The notes: a model not told the origin generated them from the sequence alone. A DNA stretch of 64,000 nucleotides from Neoechinorhynchus agilis (GCA_051530055.1 CM121341.1:4650001-4714000); one strand, 5' to 3'. Counted from the first letter of the stretch, positions 11,040 through 22,710 are shown. Numbers and translations are program-made.

Positions 11040-12602
11040 TTGATTTTCGGGTGGAAAAGGAGTGCGTTCCAGTGGGAATCTCCGGTTCGGTTGGAAGGTC
11101 CGTTTTTGTGGGCGAATTGGTGGTTATTGTTCTACGGAGAGTTTGCAAGGTTTAGTCTTTCCTCAGGTTAATTTCAAGTTCTGATATCCGAAAAGATTGG
11201 GCAGCATGGAAAAAAGGAGCCTAGGTTTAGAAAGGTTCGAGCTCGAAGGATGACGAAGCGAATTAAAATTACGAGTGTTGTGCTCATGAGAAAAATGGGA
11301 CGATATATGGTAGAAATTGTGATTCAAGGGGTGATGGACGTTTTGATTGTTTAACGAAAATAGCATCAAGGCATTCGGTGAGATGGGGAGCAAATTTTAG
11401 ATGCTCTTTTATGAAGAATTTCAAGACGGCGGATTTGAGATTTGGACAGGTTGCAAAATACGGGGTAACCGTAGGTGAAGGAAGGTAAAATAAAGCTGAA
11501 GTAATATTGGTAGAGATCGGGTGAAGTGATTCCAAAATGTCGGATGCGTTTGAAGAGATAAATTTTAAAGGTATTGTGACCTTGAGGGACATTGTGATCT
11601 ATGAGCCCCATTTCAAATTAGATTGAAATTGGAAACCAAGAATTCTGAGTGGGAGGTGACTCGTAGAATGTCATTTAGAAGCTCAGGGAATGATGTGGGG
11701 TTTCTGAAGAGAGGGGATCATTTCGGAGCATTAAAGAAATTCAGGTGGAGTTTGTGATTGGTGCCGAAATCGTTTATGTGGGTGATTTCGTTGGAGGTTA
11801 AGGAGAGAAAGGATGGGGTGGTCAATGGGTGATGAGGGTGATATCATCGGCATATAAGAAAAGCTTCGAGAAAGAGGAGAGTGGTTGAAGGTCGTCTAAG
11901 AAAATATTAAAAAAAAGTGGTGATAGGACGGCATCTTGAGGAACGCCTTTGGTGAGGGATAGGCTGATAGAAGAAGTAGAACGGCAGTGAATGTATTGTT
12001 TCCGATTGTGAAGATAAGATTTGAGTCAGCGGATCTGCCACAAGTTGAGACCAAAATCGAAGTGGGCCCGGAGAAGGAGTGAATGGTCCACGGAGTCGAA
12101 AGCATTCGATAAATCCAGTTGAATGAGACGGGTGACGTGGGAAGGATCATTGTCGAGGTTTCGAAGGAGCGTGCCATAAATGCAAAGTCGGGCATCGGTT
12201 GCAGAAAATTTGGGCCGGAAGCCAAATTGTAGAGGCGATAATTTGCTGTTGCGAAGTGGGAGAAGGCGAGTTTTAAAACATTTTTCGATGATTTTTGAAA
12301 GAGCGGCGGGTAGAATGGATTATTGGACGGAATTATTAAGTGGCATTGGATGTCCTTTTTTTGAAAAAGGAGGTTTCGAAGGAGCGTGCCATAAATGCAA
12401 AGTCGGGCATCGGTTGCAGAAAATTTGGGCCGGAAGCCAAATTGTAGAGGCGATAATTTGCTGTTGCGAAGTGGGAGAAGGCGAGATTTAAAACATTTTT
12501 CGATGATTTTTGAAAGAGCGGCGGGTAGAATGGATTATTGGACGGAATTATTAAGTGGCATTGGATGTCCTTTTTTGGAAAAAGGACACCTATAGCAGTT
12601 TT
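11040..12602 (-). mobile_element. Degenerate jockey/CR1-like LINE, copy B
   Basis: This is the copy-B counterpart of the LINE at 3450-5006. It has the same C-terminal RT segment at 11366-11611 and a more diverged RT core near 11900-12100. A 215-base segment beginning gaggtttcgaaggagcg is tandemly repeated at about 12157 and 12371. The element is truncated at about 12602, where Penelope-like sequence begins. It is inactive. Confidence 0.75.
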
Positions 12603-12896
12603 CAGGCATTAGGGTTAGATGGAACACTAATTACTACATCGGTCTACGTAAAGCCAACTGAAACAAATAGTTATGCACTATGGATATTCAAAGGCTTTCT
12701 GCATCGTGGAAACAACATCTGCAGTAAGGAATGCCTCAGAGATGAAATCCTACATTTGAAACTAATTTTAAGCAATTCGGAGGATCAGAAAGATGCTCCT
12801 ACTTCAGAGCGAGAGCCTCGTCGTAGAACCGTTAAAACTGATTTGAAACAAATTGAACTCTGGAATTTCCGAAGCGTTCTATGCAGTTCAACGTAG
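12603..12896 (+). mobile_element. Penelope-like element (PLE), RT C-terminal fragment
   Basis: The translation contains TSVYVKPTETNSYALW, then a helix-rich stretch with CLRDEILHLKLILSNSEDQ. Penelope-like reverse transcriptases carry the motif SVYRKPTxTxxYL followed by a similar helical linker. Only this short piece is recognisable, so it is a fossil fragment. It abuts the truncated LINE exactly at the duplication breakpoint. A separate PLE endonuclease fragment lies at 18.4 kb. Confidence 0.6.
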
Positions 12897-13414
12897 CCTA
12901 GAACCTGTTTTTGGGGTATTTTTATATGATTTCCCATAGAATCGATCGTTGCTTATTCGATCACATTTGCGCCAAATCGATGACGGCTCCTGTTCTGAAC
13001 CGGCAAACATTTCTGTCCAATGTTTTAAAGTTAAAGAAGTATAAGAGAAAAAGTAAGATTTTTGAACATTTTAAAGATCGAAATGAGCTGAAGAACAAAA
13101 CATTAATATAAAATTCAAAAAAACAGGATATAGTGTACACAATTAGGCCGGTATCAAGGAAAGTGGTTGCCGAAGGAAACGTCCTATGTTTGTGCACTCT
13201 ACACAATGCGAACTATAGATCTCTTATTTAGCACTTTAGGCGCTTTGCACTGTGGCAAATTGCACTTTCTTTATAGAGAATACCGTCGAGACGCGTATCC
13301 AGGGGAGCCTTCCTCCATGGCTACCTACAGAGCTGCTTTTTACTCAACTGAAAGCACTTTCACCTCCTTCATTTGTACGACATCCCACCACCACCACCGA
13401 ATCAAGCGTTCATT

Positions 13415-14389
13415 GTAAAGTCGCAATGGAATCGAAAGTAAATAACGAACCGATCTGTTTGACAAAAAGCGATATCCTAATAACAAGCATCATTTGTGTA
13501 AAAGAAATCTTTAAAAACCACAATTGCTCTCCAGGTAATTCAGAGACTTTAAGCGAAGATAATGCCATCGCCGAAATCGACGATTCGAGTGAAATGTCAT
13601 CTGTAGAAGACGTGGATGATTTGTGTGAATCTCCTCTCGATTGGAAGACTCTGAATAGCCTTTCAACAACTCAACAATGTTATCAGAGCAACAGTCACAT
13701 TGTGATTGACTGTCGATGCGTAAATTCAAGCAGGAACATCTCATTGTCCTATATAGCTCGTAAATTCCTTCTTAATTTTATAACCAAAGAAATCTCTAGA
13801 CTTGGTTTACTTATTTTTGAAGCATGTCGGCATCCATGTCTTGCGATTGATTGTGACATTATTGAGAATCCAATTTTGCGCTATATATTGATACGTCGAT
13901 CAGCGCCAAGAATTGTTCATGCGATCTTAGGTCAATCGTCGATTGTGCCTTTTATTCTCGTCAAAAAGGGATCGCACATTCTCGAACGGTTTTCTTACCG
14001 TACGGTCCCTCTTAAGGCCAAACTACAATACCAATCTCAGAATTAGACATCTCAGTCGCGGCATGGCACTCCGAATTCTACATCGACGGGCTGCCATCGC
14101 TCTCTGCCCTCATGATCAATCAATGAAATGGATCCAACGCGGTTACATTGCTGAAATGCGCCACATAAAGGAGCGGTTCGTTAGCATTTACCGATCCTTT
14201 GACGCGAATCGCCTAAGAGATCAATGTAGACGAATTGTAGGACCACCCGTGAACGTTAACATTGCAACTATGAACGACGATACTCTTTTGAACGTCATCG
14301 ACGACCAACCAAATCGATCAAAAACAATTTCGAAAACAATCAATCGAACTTCAGTTCCTAAAAAAACCCACGAAAAATGCGCAAACTGA
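13415..14389 (+). CDS. Hypothetical gene, two reading frames
   Basis: One open frame covers 13415-14046, starting MESKVNNEPICLTK. It carries an acidic serine-rich stretch (IAEIDDSSEMSSVEDVDDL) and then a region with LSYIARKFLLNFI. A second overlapping frame, 13943-14389, continues with an arginine-rich segment (GMALRILHRRAAIAL) and ends in KTHEKCAN. A short intron near 13930-14050 would be expected, but no gt...ag pair I tried restores the frame. The junction is unresolved, or a frameshift is present. A longer frame opens upstream at 13252 but has weak coding character. The family is not recognised. Confidence 0.4.
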
Positions 14390-14449
14390 TTCAAATTGAT
14401 TTCATTCTCGATTGGGGTTCCACCCCACCTTTCAAAAAATAAACACAAA

Positions 14450-14975
14450 ATCTATTAAATGAAGATTTCAAATTAGATCACAAATAAGTCGATTGCTCGA
14501 TATTTAACGGCAATGGATTGATTGCAATGTAAGCATCCACATTTTTTTTCATCGGTCCATCATTGTCGAGACTCTCAAAAGAAACGGATCGGCTGTATAT
14601 TTTAGATTTTCTCGTCATAATGTTTCTCTTTAAGGCCATCAAATTCACAATGATCAAAATAGCACTCTTTAATCGTCAGTGACTTCAAAAGTAAAAAGAA
14701 GATTTTGATCGCTAATTTTTAGAAATTTGACTCGTATAAACATCATCCAATAAATTTTGTTACTCATATTTGCCCTATATCTTTTTTCAATAAACAAACA
14801 ATATCTTCACATTTCATCAAATTATTTTTTTCACATTTCATCAAATTTTGCATCACTTGTGGTGGACCGCATTTATTTCAGTTATTATAAAAAAATCTTT
14901 TTGTATTCTCCCTGGCTTCAGCGTAACATTTTAAATTCATTAGCAGCCGAATTTCTCTTCGAAGCTCTCTTTTTG
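14450..14975. other. Non-coding AT-rich stretch
   Basis: Very AT-rich sequence with T runs, between the hypothetical gene and the palindrome. A short near-direct repeat, tttcacatttcatcaaatt, occurs twice around 14808-14846. No gene is supported. Confidence 0.4.
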
Positions 14976-15145
14976 TAAAGATTGGTGAATTTATTAAAAT
15001 TAAATTAAGATTGCCAATTGAATTCGAATTTTCGACCCTTTCGTGGGTCTTCGTCAGGATATCGTTAAAGTGTTTTACGAAAGGGTCGAAAATTCGAATT
15101 CAATTGACAATCTTAATTTAATTTTAATAAATTCACCAATCTTTA
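14976..15145. repeat. Perfect-looking palindrome, 69-bp arms, 32-bp loop
   Basis: The left arm 14976-15044 and right arm 15077-15145 are inverted copies differing at about one position (ttgccaattg against caattgacaa). The arms include gaccctttcgt and gaattcgaattttcg. The loop reads gggtcttcgtcaggat and onward. Long hairpins of this kind are typical of small transposon remnants or terminal inverted repeats brought together. It lies among PLE and LINE debris. Confidence 0.85.
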
Positions 15146-15279
15146 AATTATCTTATGCACAATATCTTAACACTCTTCTTTTTTCCAAAAAATTTGCACT
15201 TTTGGAAACACTAAATTTTTATAACCTCTCGCCGCTGAGACAATTGGTGCCGTGGGACCAAGCTCCGCAGAATTTTTAA

Positions 15280-15845
15280 CCTTTGAAAATGGTTAATTAT
15301 TTTTGTAGCTCACTACAAAAATCAAAGTATCGATTAAATGAATTGTAATAATCGGAGAATTAGTGATTCAGAAAAAAAAGAATGCTGAATCCTCGATGCA
15401 ATGGAGGACAAAAGACATTCCTCAGATCGCAAAATTTTATAAATAAAAAAGGATTTAAAAAATACGTAACATTTTGAACAATCGGGCCCAAAAATATCCA
15501 AAGGGTTAAAACCGATAATAAAAAATCCAAATTTAATGACCCGTGAGTTTAGTTGAGAATAAAGGACGCGAATCCGATCAGAATGATAATTGTAAGTAAA
15601 ACGCAGGAAACAATGAGATCCACGTCGTTTGGTCTTAATTCACGAAACTGAATTCGCAAAGTGTTCCTAGCAACGTATTCACCAATCATTTAGCTCGTTA
15701 GAGAATGTACGAATCATCGTTTGAGAGCTCATTTCAAAGTTTGCACCTTCGAAAACAAGTACACCGACTTTCAAAATCACGATGATCAAAACAAAGTCTT
15801 TGGAACAGATTATTCTTGGCAAGTCTTTTTGGGAATTTTAATAAC
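15280..15845. other. Non-coding stretch
   Basis: AT-rich sequence with no convincing ORF or repeat. A plus-strand ORF at 15721-15987 runs into the LINE tail repeat and looks like chance. Confidence 0.35.
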
Positions 15846-16430
15846 TTCTTTTCACTCGCGCATTTTTCTCTCTCCCGAGAAAGAGGTTGCGGTTCCCTCG
15901 ACAACCAATTTATTCTGTTTGATGCAATCTAACCACCGTTTCCTCGTCGGCGATTTCCCGTTATCTCCAATCTCTCCGTCCGGGTGAAGAACTTGCCCGT
16001 CGCACATAGGAGACGTCTTAGTTCTTTGGTTGATTCGGTTGTTAGTTGTCATTTGGATCAAAATTTGGCAAGAATTTGCAGCCAGGTGTCTTTCCTAATG
16101 CCAACCCTTTTCCTTTTTCAGCCAAGCTTGGGACCGTCCTTGGCGGAGTTAAAACAGTCTCCAATTTTTATTCTTCTCACGCATTTTTCTCTCTCTCGAG
16201 AAAGGTTGCGGTTCCCTCGACATCCAATTTATTGTATTTGATGCAATCCAACCACCGTTTCCTCGTCGGCGATTTCCCGTTATCTCCAGTCTCTCAGTCC
16301 GGGTGAAGAACTTGCCCGTCGCACATAGGAGACGTCTTAGTTCTTTGGTTGATTCGGTTGTTGGTTGTCATTTGGATCAAAATTTAGCAAGAATTTTACA
16401 TCCAGGTACCTCTCCTAACGCCAACCCTCG
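15846..16430 (-). repeat. Two direct repeats of a LINE 3' segment
   Basis: A segment of about 250 bases is present twice, at about 15850-16107 and 16179-16430. Both copies contain gagaaaggttgcggttccct-like sequence, accaccgtttcctcgtcggc and cgcacataggagacgtc. Read on the minus strand it encodes RKRWLDCIKQ, which matches the RWLDCI motif near the C-terminus of RTE-type LINE proteins. It is probably the tandemly duplicated 3' end of the adjoining LINE. Confidence 0.7.
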
Positions 16431-18260
16431 TCGCTGCACAGTATGTGATCTGCTTCGCACTTCGAAACTTTATCGTGCCAGCGCAACCTTCTTTGGACGA
16501 TCAACTCTGAACAGCGGCAAGTGCCGAACAGCTCCCAAATACAGACGGATTACTTACCATTTTAAAACGCTTATTGCACAAAAGAGTTTGAATTTTCGGC
16601 GTTAAGCAATCCAGTAAGCAATGTTGATCCAAATCCTTGAGAGTGTACCCTGCTGCCCTTCTCATTTCGTTCATTTCTAATCTTCTGAGGTCGTCGTCCA
16701 AGTTTCTGCTCCATATAACATGGCTGGTCGCGCCACGGTCTCGAACACCAGCCCTTTCAGTTTCGGTGAGATCGTTTTGTCGCATAGTACACTATACACC
16801 TTCCTCCAATTGAGCCACCGCTTCGAGCGAATTTGTCACATTTACTTCGCTACTTAGATATTTCACTGTTCTTCTCATCGTCAAATCAACACCTTCTAAC
16901 TTTAGCGCTTCCGGTCTCATGCATATCGTCTTCAACCTGCTTACCTTAAGACCGTTGGCTTCCAATGTCTCACGCAACCCTTCCAGACTTCGCTGAGCCT
17001 CTTCAAGTGTTTCAGCTGTCACAATCAAGTCATCAGCGAACAATAGTGCCCATTGAAGTTTTCGGACGATTTGCTTAGAACCCAAGACATCCATGATAGT
17101 GACGAATAGGAACGGGCTGAGAGTTGATCACTGATGCAATCCAACTGTAACCTCAAAATAGTTTGTCTCTCCCACACTGTATCTGACACAAGTGCAGGAT
17201 CCTTCTCACATGATTTGGATTGCTCTTATGTATTCCTCAGGATAGTTCTTCCTTCCGAGGCACGTCCATTCATCGGATGCACTGAATAGCGGTTTCTGTT
17301 TTTAATTGTACCTCTCAAGATCACTTCTGTTGTGCTCCGCCCTGACATAAAACCTCTCTGATGTTCTTCGATGCGGATCTCTTCTCTGAGTCTATTGTAT
17401 AGAAGCATTTCATATAGTTTCATTGTGTGACTCATAAGCTTTATGCCCCTATAGTTACTGCATTGTTAAAAATCTCCTTTTTGTTTGTAGATCGGAAAAC
17501 TACACTTCACCATGCTTCGGGCATGTTCCCGATTTGTGATATTCTTCGATATAAATTCGTCAACACTTGGATACCAAAACTGCCCAACGCTTTCCATATT
17601 TCGATCGGGATACCATCCGGTTCAACGCTTTTCCTTAATTTCATGCGTCCAAGCTGTCTCGCAAGTTCGCTGTAGGAGAACGGCCGCACTGCATTCGCGC
17701 ATGGTGGCGCAACCCTGCTGGGTTGTCGCAGACTCTCTGTATTCAGGAGTTTATCGGAACACTGTCGCCATCTTAGAAGAACCTCGTTTTGGTTTAACAA
17801 CGTAATTCCCGACGAATCTTTGATCCTTTTGATACTGGAAATATCCTGATCTTTCCACCCCCATTTCCTTTTCTAGTGCCTCATAGATCTCTTTATCCGC
17901 CTCTCCCTTTGCCATCACGCATTCCCTTCTCGCATTTTTCTTTTCCTGCTTGAAGCCCTTATGAGATGCTTCGAGCCTGGTCCCATACCTTCTTAGCATC
18001 TCGCTTTCGCCGTATCGCTTCTTTTACCCCTGGGTTCCACCACCATTTCTCTTTACCTGATGTCTGTCCAAGAATGGCTATTCCTTCCTCCGGAATTAGT
18101 TTTGATGATTCGTTCCACCGTATACATCTGGGTCGTCAACTTCCATTTTCAGATTACCTATTGGCGATTCACCGACGCGTTTTCGAAGCTCAGTATGGTT
18201 TAGCAACCACCACTTGATTCGAGGGCTCACTTCCCGGGCGCACCGTTTCCTCGAGTCGTC
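16431..18260 (-). mobile_element. Degenerate RTE-like LINE
   Basis: On the minus strand, 17507-17800 encodes LGRMKLRKSVEPDGIPIEIW, the KxxKxxGPDGIPxExW motif of RTE reverse transcriptases. 17226-17435 follows with EEHQRGFMSGRST, matching QxGFxxGRST. 16792-17094 carries WALLFADDLIVTAETLEEA, the catalytic FADD box. The C-terminal part (16501-16785) has RRLEMNEMRRAAGYT. Order and spacing fit one element read from 18.26 kb down to the duplicated tail. Frames change several times, so the copy is dead. Confidence 0.85.
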
Positions 18261-18429
18261 GACCGTCACCTTCCAGATCCGTCATCGACTCTAAAGTGAT
18301 CACGAGGACCCAGAGATACATGGGTCCTCTTCTTTCCTTTACGTGTGCTAATGGAACGGCGCAAGCGAAGCCGCAACGAACAAACTACGACCGTCGGTTC
18401 GTAGCTCCCCAATCAGGATTGTGTGTTAG

Positions 18430-18790
18430 CCGGTTTGTGCAAGAGGAAAAGGTCCACAGTGAAGAATTGTGAGGCTTACAAAATCGATTGCCTTGAGTGT
18501 GGAAAACAATATATAGGGCAAACTAAGCAAGGTTTGCACAAACCAGTGACCCAACATAAGTATACTTGCTGACGATTCGATCATTCCTCCGCCATTTCGA
18601 ATCGCGAACAAAACACCCAACACACAGGGTCGATTTTGAGGGCGCTTCGTTTCTGGCCACGGAACGATTTCTATCGCGGAAATTGGTTTTAGAGGCGGTA
18701 TATGTTGATTTTGTGGATCCCAGCGATCCCGAGCCATACAGAGCATTCGGAAATAGGCTAATGCAATCTATGTTTTGGTTTTTCAGATGA
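18430..18790 (+). mobile_element. Penelope-like element, GIY-YIG endonuclease fragment
   Basis: The translated sequence shows YKIDCLECGKQYIGQTKQGL, the GIY-YIG core of Penelope-like elements (CxxCxxxYIGQTxRxL). Further on are a histidine-containing NTQHT region and a C-terminal part with DFEGASFLATERFLSRKL. It ends at an arginine and stop at about 18789. The copy is a broken fragment with a few breaks. Its last ~20 codons are the seed of the satellite that follows. Confidence 0.8.
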
Positions 18791-21499
18791 CAATGTTTGA
18801 AAAGGTTTGGCCCACGAAATATTACAAAATAAAACTGATTCTCGGGGTGTGAATCACCACATGAGGAATACTTTTCACCCGAATGTTATCATGAAGCGCT
18901 CCGATCCACGGGAATGACAACCCCGCGATCCCGAGCCATACAGAGCATTCGGAAATACGCTAATGCAATCTATGTTTTGGTTTTTCAGATGACAATGTTT
19001 GAAAAGGTTTGGCCCACGAAATATTACAAAATAAAACTGATTCTCGGGGTGTGAATCGCCACAAGAGGAATACTTTTCACCCGAATGTTATCATGAAGCG
19101 CTCCGATCCACGGGAATGACAACCCCGCGATCCCGAGCCATGCAGAGCAATCGGAAATAGGCTAATGCAATCTATGTTTCGGTTTTTCAGATGACAATGT
19201 TTGAAAAGGTTTGGCCAACGAAATATTACAAAATAAAACTGATTCTCGGGGTGTGAATCGCCACAAGAGGAATACTTTTCACCCGATGTTATCATGAAGC
19301 GCTCTGATCCACGGGAATGACAATCCACGCGATCCCGAGCCAAGCGGAGCAATCGGAAATAGGTTAATGCAATCTATGTTTCGGTTTTTCAGATGACAAT
19401 CAATGTTTTAAAAGGTGCCCCACGAAATATTACAAAATAAAACTGAATCTCGGGGTGTGAATCGCCACAAGAGGAATACTTTTCACCCGAATGTCATCAT
19501 GAAGCGCTCCGATCCACGGGAATGACAACCCCGCGATCCCGAGAAATGCAGAGCAATCGGAAATAGGCTAATGCAATCTATGTTTCGGTTTTTCAGATGA
19601 TAATGTTTGAAAAGGTTTGGCCAACGAAATATTACAAAATAAAACTGATTCTCGGGGTGTGAATCGCCACAAGAGGAATACTTTTCACCCGAATGTTATC
19701 ATGAAGCGCTCCGATCCACGGGAATGACAACCCCGCGATCCCGAGCCATACGGAGCAATCGGAAATAGGTTAATGCAATCTATGTTTCGGTTTTTCAGAT
19801 GGCAATGTTTGAAAAGGTTTGGCCCACGAAATATTACAAAATAAAACTGATTCTCGGGGTGTGAATCACCACATGAGGAATACTTTTCACCCGAATGTCA
19901 TCATGAAGCGCTCCGATCCACGGGAATGACAACCCCGCGATCCCGAGAAACGCAGAGCAATCGGAAATAGGCTAATGCAATCTATGTTTCGGTTTTTCAG
20001 ATGACAATGTTTGAAAAGGTTTGGCCAACGAAATATTACAAAATAAAACTGATTCTCGGGGTGTGAATCGCCACAAGAGGAATACTTTTAACCCGAATGT
20101 TATCATGAAGCGCTCCGATCCACGGGAATGACAACCCCGCGATCCCGAGAAATGCAGAGCAATCGGAAATAGGCTAATGCAATCTATGTTTCGGTTTTTC
20201 AGATGATAATGTTTGAAAAGGTTTGGCCAACGAAATATTACAAAATAAAACTGATTCTCGGGGTGTGAATCGCCACAAGAGGAATACTTTTCACCCGAAT
20301 GTTATCATGAAGCGCTCCGATCCACGGGAATGACAACCCCGCGATCCCGAGCCATACGGAGCAATCGGAAATAGGTTAATGCAATCTATGTTTCGGTTTT
20401 TCAGATGGCAATGTTTGAAAAGGTTTGGCCCACGAAATATTACAAAATAAAACTGATTCTCGGGGTGTGAATCACCACATGAGGAATACTTTTCACCCGA
20501 ATGTCATCATGAAGCGCTCCGATCCACGGGAATGACAACCCCGCGATCCCGAGAAATGCAGAGCAATCGGAAATAGGTTAATGCAATCAATGTTTCGGTT
20601 TTTCAGATGACAATGTTTGAAAAGGTTTGGCCAACGAAATATTACAAAATAAAACTGATTCTCGGGGTGTGAATCGCCACAAGAGGAATACTTTTCACCC
20701 GAATGTTATCATGAAGCGCTCCGATCCACGGGAATGACAACCCCGCGATCCCGAGCCAAGCAGAGCAATCGGAAATAGGCTAATGCAATCTATGTTTCGG
20801 TTTTTCAGATGACAATGTTTGAAAAGGTTTGGCCCACGAAATATTACAAAATAAAACTGATTCTCGGGGTGTGAATCACCACATGAGGAATACTTTTCAC
20901 CCGAATGTCATCATGAAGCGCTCCGATCCACGGGAATGACAACCCCGCGATCCCGAGAAATGCAGAGCAATCGGAAATAGGCTAATGCAATCTATGTTTC
21001 GGTTTTTCAGATGACAATGTTTGAAAAGGTTTGGCCCACGAAATATTACAAAATAAAACTGATTCTCGTGGTGTGAATCGCCACAACAGGAATACTTTTC
21101 ACCCGAATGTTATCATGAAGCGCTCCGATCCATGGAACAGACAACCCGCGATCCCGAGCCACATGCAGAGCAATCGGAAATAGGCTAATGCAATCTATGT
21201 TTCGGTTTTTCAGATGACAATGTTTGAAAAGGTTTGGCCCATGAAATATTACAAAATAAAACTGATTCTCGGGGTGTGAATCACCACATGAGGAATACTT
21301 TTCACCCGAATGTTATCATGAAGCGCTCCGATCCACGGGAATGACAACCCCGCGATCCCGAGCCATACGGAGCAATCGGAAATAGGCTAATGCAATCTAT
21401 GTTTCGGTTTTTCAGATGACAATGTTTGAAAAGGTTTGGCCAACGAAATATTACAAAATAAAACTGATTCTCGGGGTGTAAATCGCCACAAGAGGAATA
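18723..21499 (+). repeat. 14-copy 202-bp satellite derived from a PLE 3' end
   Basis: Units start at gcgatcccgag and carry cggaaataggctaatgcaat, then tttcagatgacaatgtttga, then ctcggggtgtgaatcgcc, then gaagcgctccgatccacggg. The cggaaata marker occurs near 18746, 18948, 19150, 19352, 19556, 19758, 19962, 20162, 20366, 20567, 20769, 20970, 21175 and 21376. The first unit is continuous with the end of the Penelope GIY-YIG coding sequence. Each unit is therefore the last ~20 codons plus the 3' tail. Variants repeat every three units (gataatg, ggcaatg), giving a ~606-bp higher-order period between about 19.5 and 20.6 kb. Confidence 0.92.
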
Positions 21500-21547
21500 A
21501 CCGTGTTTAATGATGACCATGGAAGAATCTCAACTCTTCATCTTATT

Positions 21548-21950
21548 TCGAAGATCGCGAATCTCTATTTTTTCAATCACCAAACAAAATATTCTTCACT
21601 AATTCGTTTTTGATGTGATTTGGAGTTAAAATAGAGATTAATTCTATTTTAATATTTCGTCCGTCTCGTCGGACTTTTCGTATTCTTTTTTGCTGTAGAT
21701 ACTCAAAGGATCACGAATCTCTATTTTTTCAATCACCAAATATAATATCCTTCAATAATTCGTTTTGGATGTGATTTAGAATAAAAATAGAGATTAATTT
21801 TGAATTAATTCCCAATATTTCGTCCGTCTCGTCGGACTTTTCGTATTCTTTTTTGCTGTGGATATTGAAAGGATCGCGAATCTCTATTTTCTCAATCACC
21901 GAACAAAATACCTTTCATGAATTCGTTTGGTTCCTCTAATTTGACTAATA
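21548..21950. repeat. Three AT-rich direct repeats of ~160 bp
   Basis: The sequence gatcgcgaatctctatttt, then tcaatcaccaaac, then aattcgttttggatgtgatt, then tttcgtccgtctcgtcggac, recurs three times. Copies start at about 21552, 21710 and 21873, the last one truncated. It sits between the PLE satellite and the hypothetical gene at 22081, and I see no coding in it. Confidence 0.85.
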
Positions 21951-22080
21951 AAATGTGAAAATCCGAGAAAATCATCAACAATTCAAGTTGAATTTTGAAC
22001 ATGTTATTCAAATCAAATGCATTCTCGTCATCTTTTTGAGGAGGATTTCGAGACGAATTCCACCAGCTATTTTAGAATAG

Positions 22081-22638
22081 ATGGATTCCCGAAATAGAAG
22101 TCGTCGTTCGTCCAAGTCAAGTGGCAAAAGGAACAATCGACAAGGGAAAAAGACGGCTGTATCGCAGGGTAGTCATTCGTTGTACCATCAAGTCCGAATG
22201 TTTGCGAATCAAATTGGTCTGAAAAGCGAATGGAAGATTTTGCGTGGTGGTGATGATGAGTTCTTAGGAAATCCACAGAAGCGAAAAAGTTCATTAGTTG
22301 ACGATCAACCACTACACGAGACCAAAATATTTGAATCGTTCGAATATTTGAAACATCCTAGTACTTTTGATCTAGAATTGGAATTCCAAAAAAAAGGACA
22401 AATCGATTCGGATGTATTTTGGAGCACGATTCCCAATACCCGGTATGAATTCAGTAATACGGAGGAAGCACTTTTGGACCGACCTAAAAATGCTTGTTTA
22501 AGTTTGGACACCTTACGTGAGATGAATTTCTCCGAATGGAGAAAGGATGATGCAAAATATCTTAAGATGCTCCGAATTAAGTATTCTCAATGTACCGACT
22601 TTATGCTCGATATGTTATCGATAGCTAAACAGAAATAA
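22081..22638 (+). CDS. Hypothetical protein, 185 aa
   Basis: An uninterrupted ORF has a basic serine-rich N-terminus (SRNRSRRSSKSSGKRNN, nuclear-localisation-like). It is followed by a mixed, probably folded region with DLELEFQKKGQIDSDVFW and LDTLREMNFSEWRKDD. A splice-acceptor-like stretch (ctattttag|aatagATG) lies five bases before the start, supporting this Met. A polyadenylation-like aataaa follows the stop, at about 22679. It is convergent with the H1-like gene. I do not recognise the family. Confidence 0.65.
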   Translation: MDSRNRSRRSSKSSGKRNNRQGKKTAVSQGSHSLYHQVRMFANQIGLKSEWKILRGGDDEFLGNPQKRKSSLVDDQPLHETKIFESFEYLKHPSTFDLELEFQKKGQIDSDVFWSTIPNTRYEFSNTEEALLDRPKNACLSLDTLREMNFSEWRKDDAKYLKMLRIKYSQCTDFMLDMLSIAKQK

Positions 22639-22710
22639 GCCAAAAAACAATTTGGTGTTGTGTTATCAATAACCCATTAATAAAAATTAAGGGATCTTTT
22701 GTAACCTCTT

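Larger units (their letters stand above)
7605..12606. repeat. Segmental duplication, copy B
   Basis: This is a direct repeat of 1-5006. From about 8640 to 10950 the two copies are almost identical. In the AT-rich left part, copy B differs by dozens of one- to three-base losses. The right end stops within the LINE and abuts a Penelope-like fragment. Copy B lacks the 203-base tandem duplication of copy A but has its own 215-base tandem duplication at about 12157-12590. Confidence 0.95.

Noticed and set aside
18723-21499. Regular repeats resembling a CRISPR array
   Set aside because: Units are contiguous, 202 bp, without spacers, in eukaryotic DNA.
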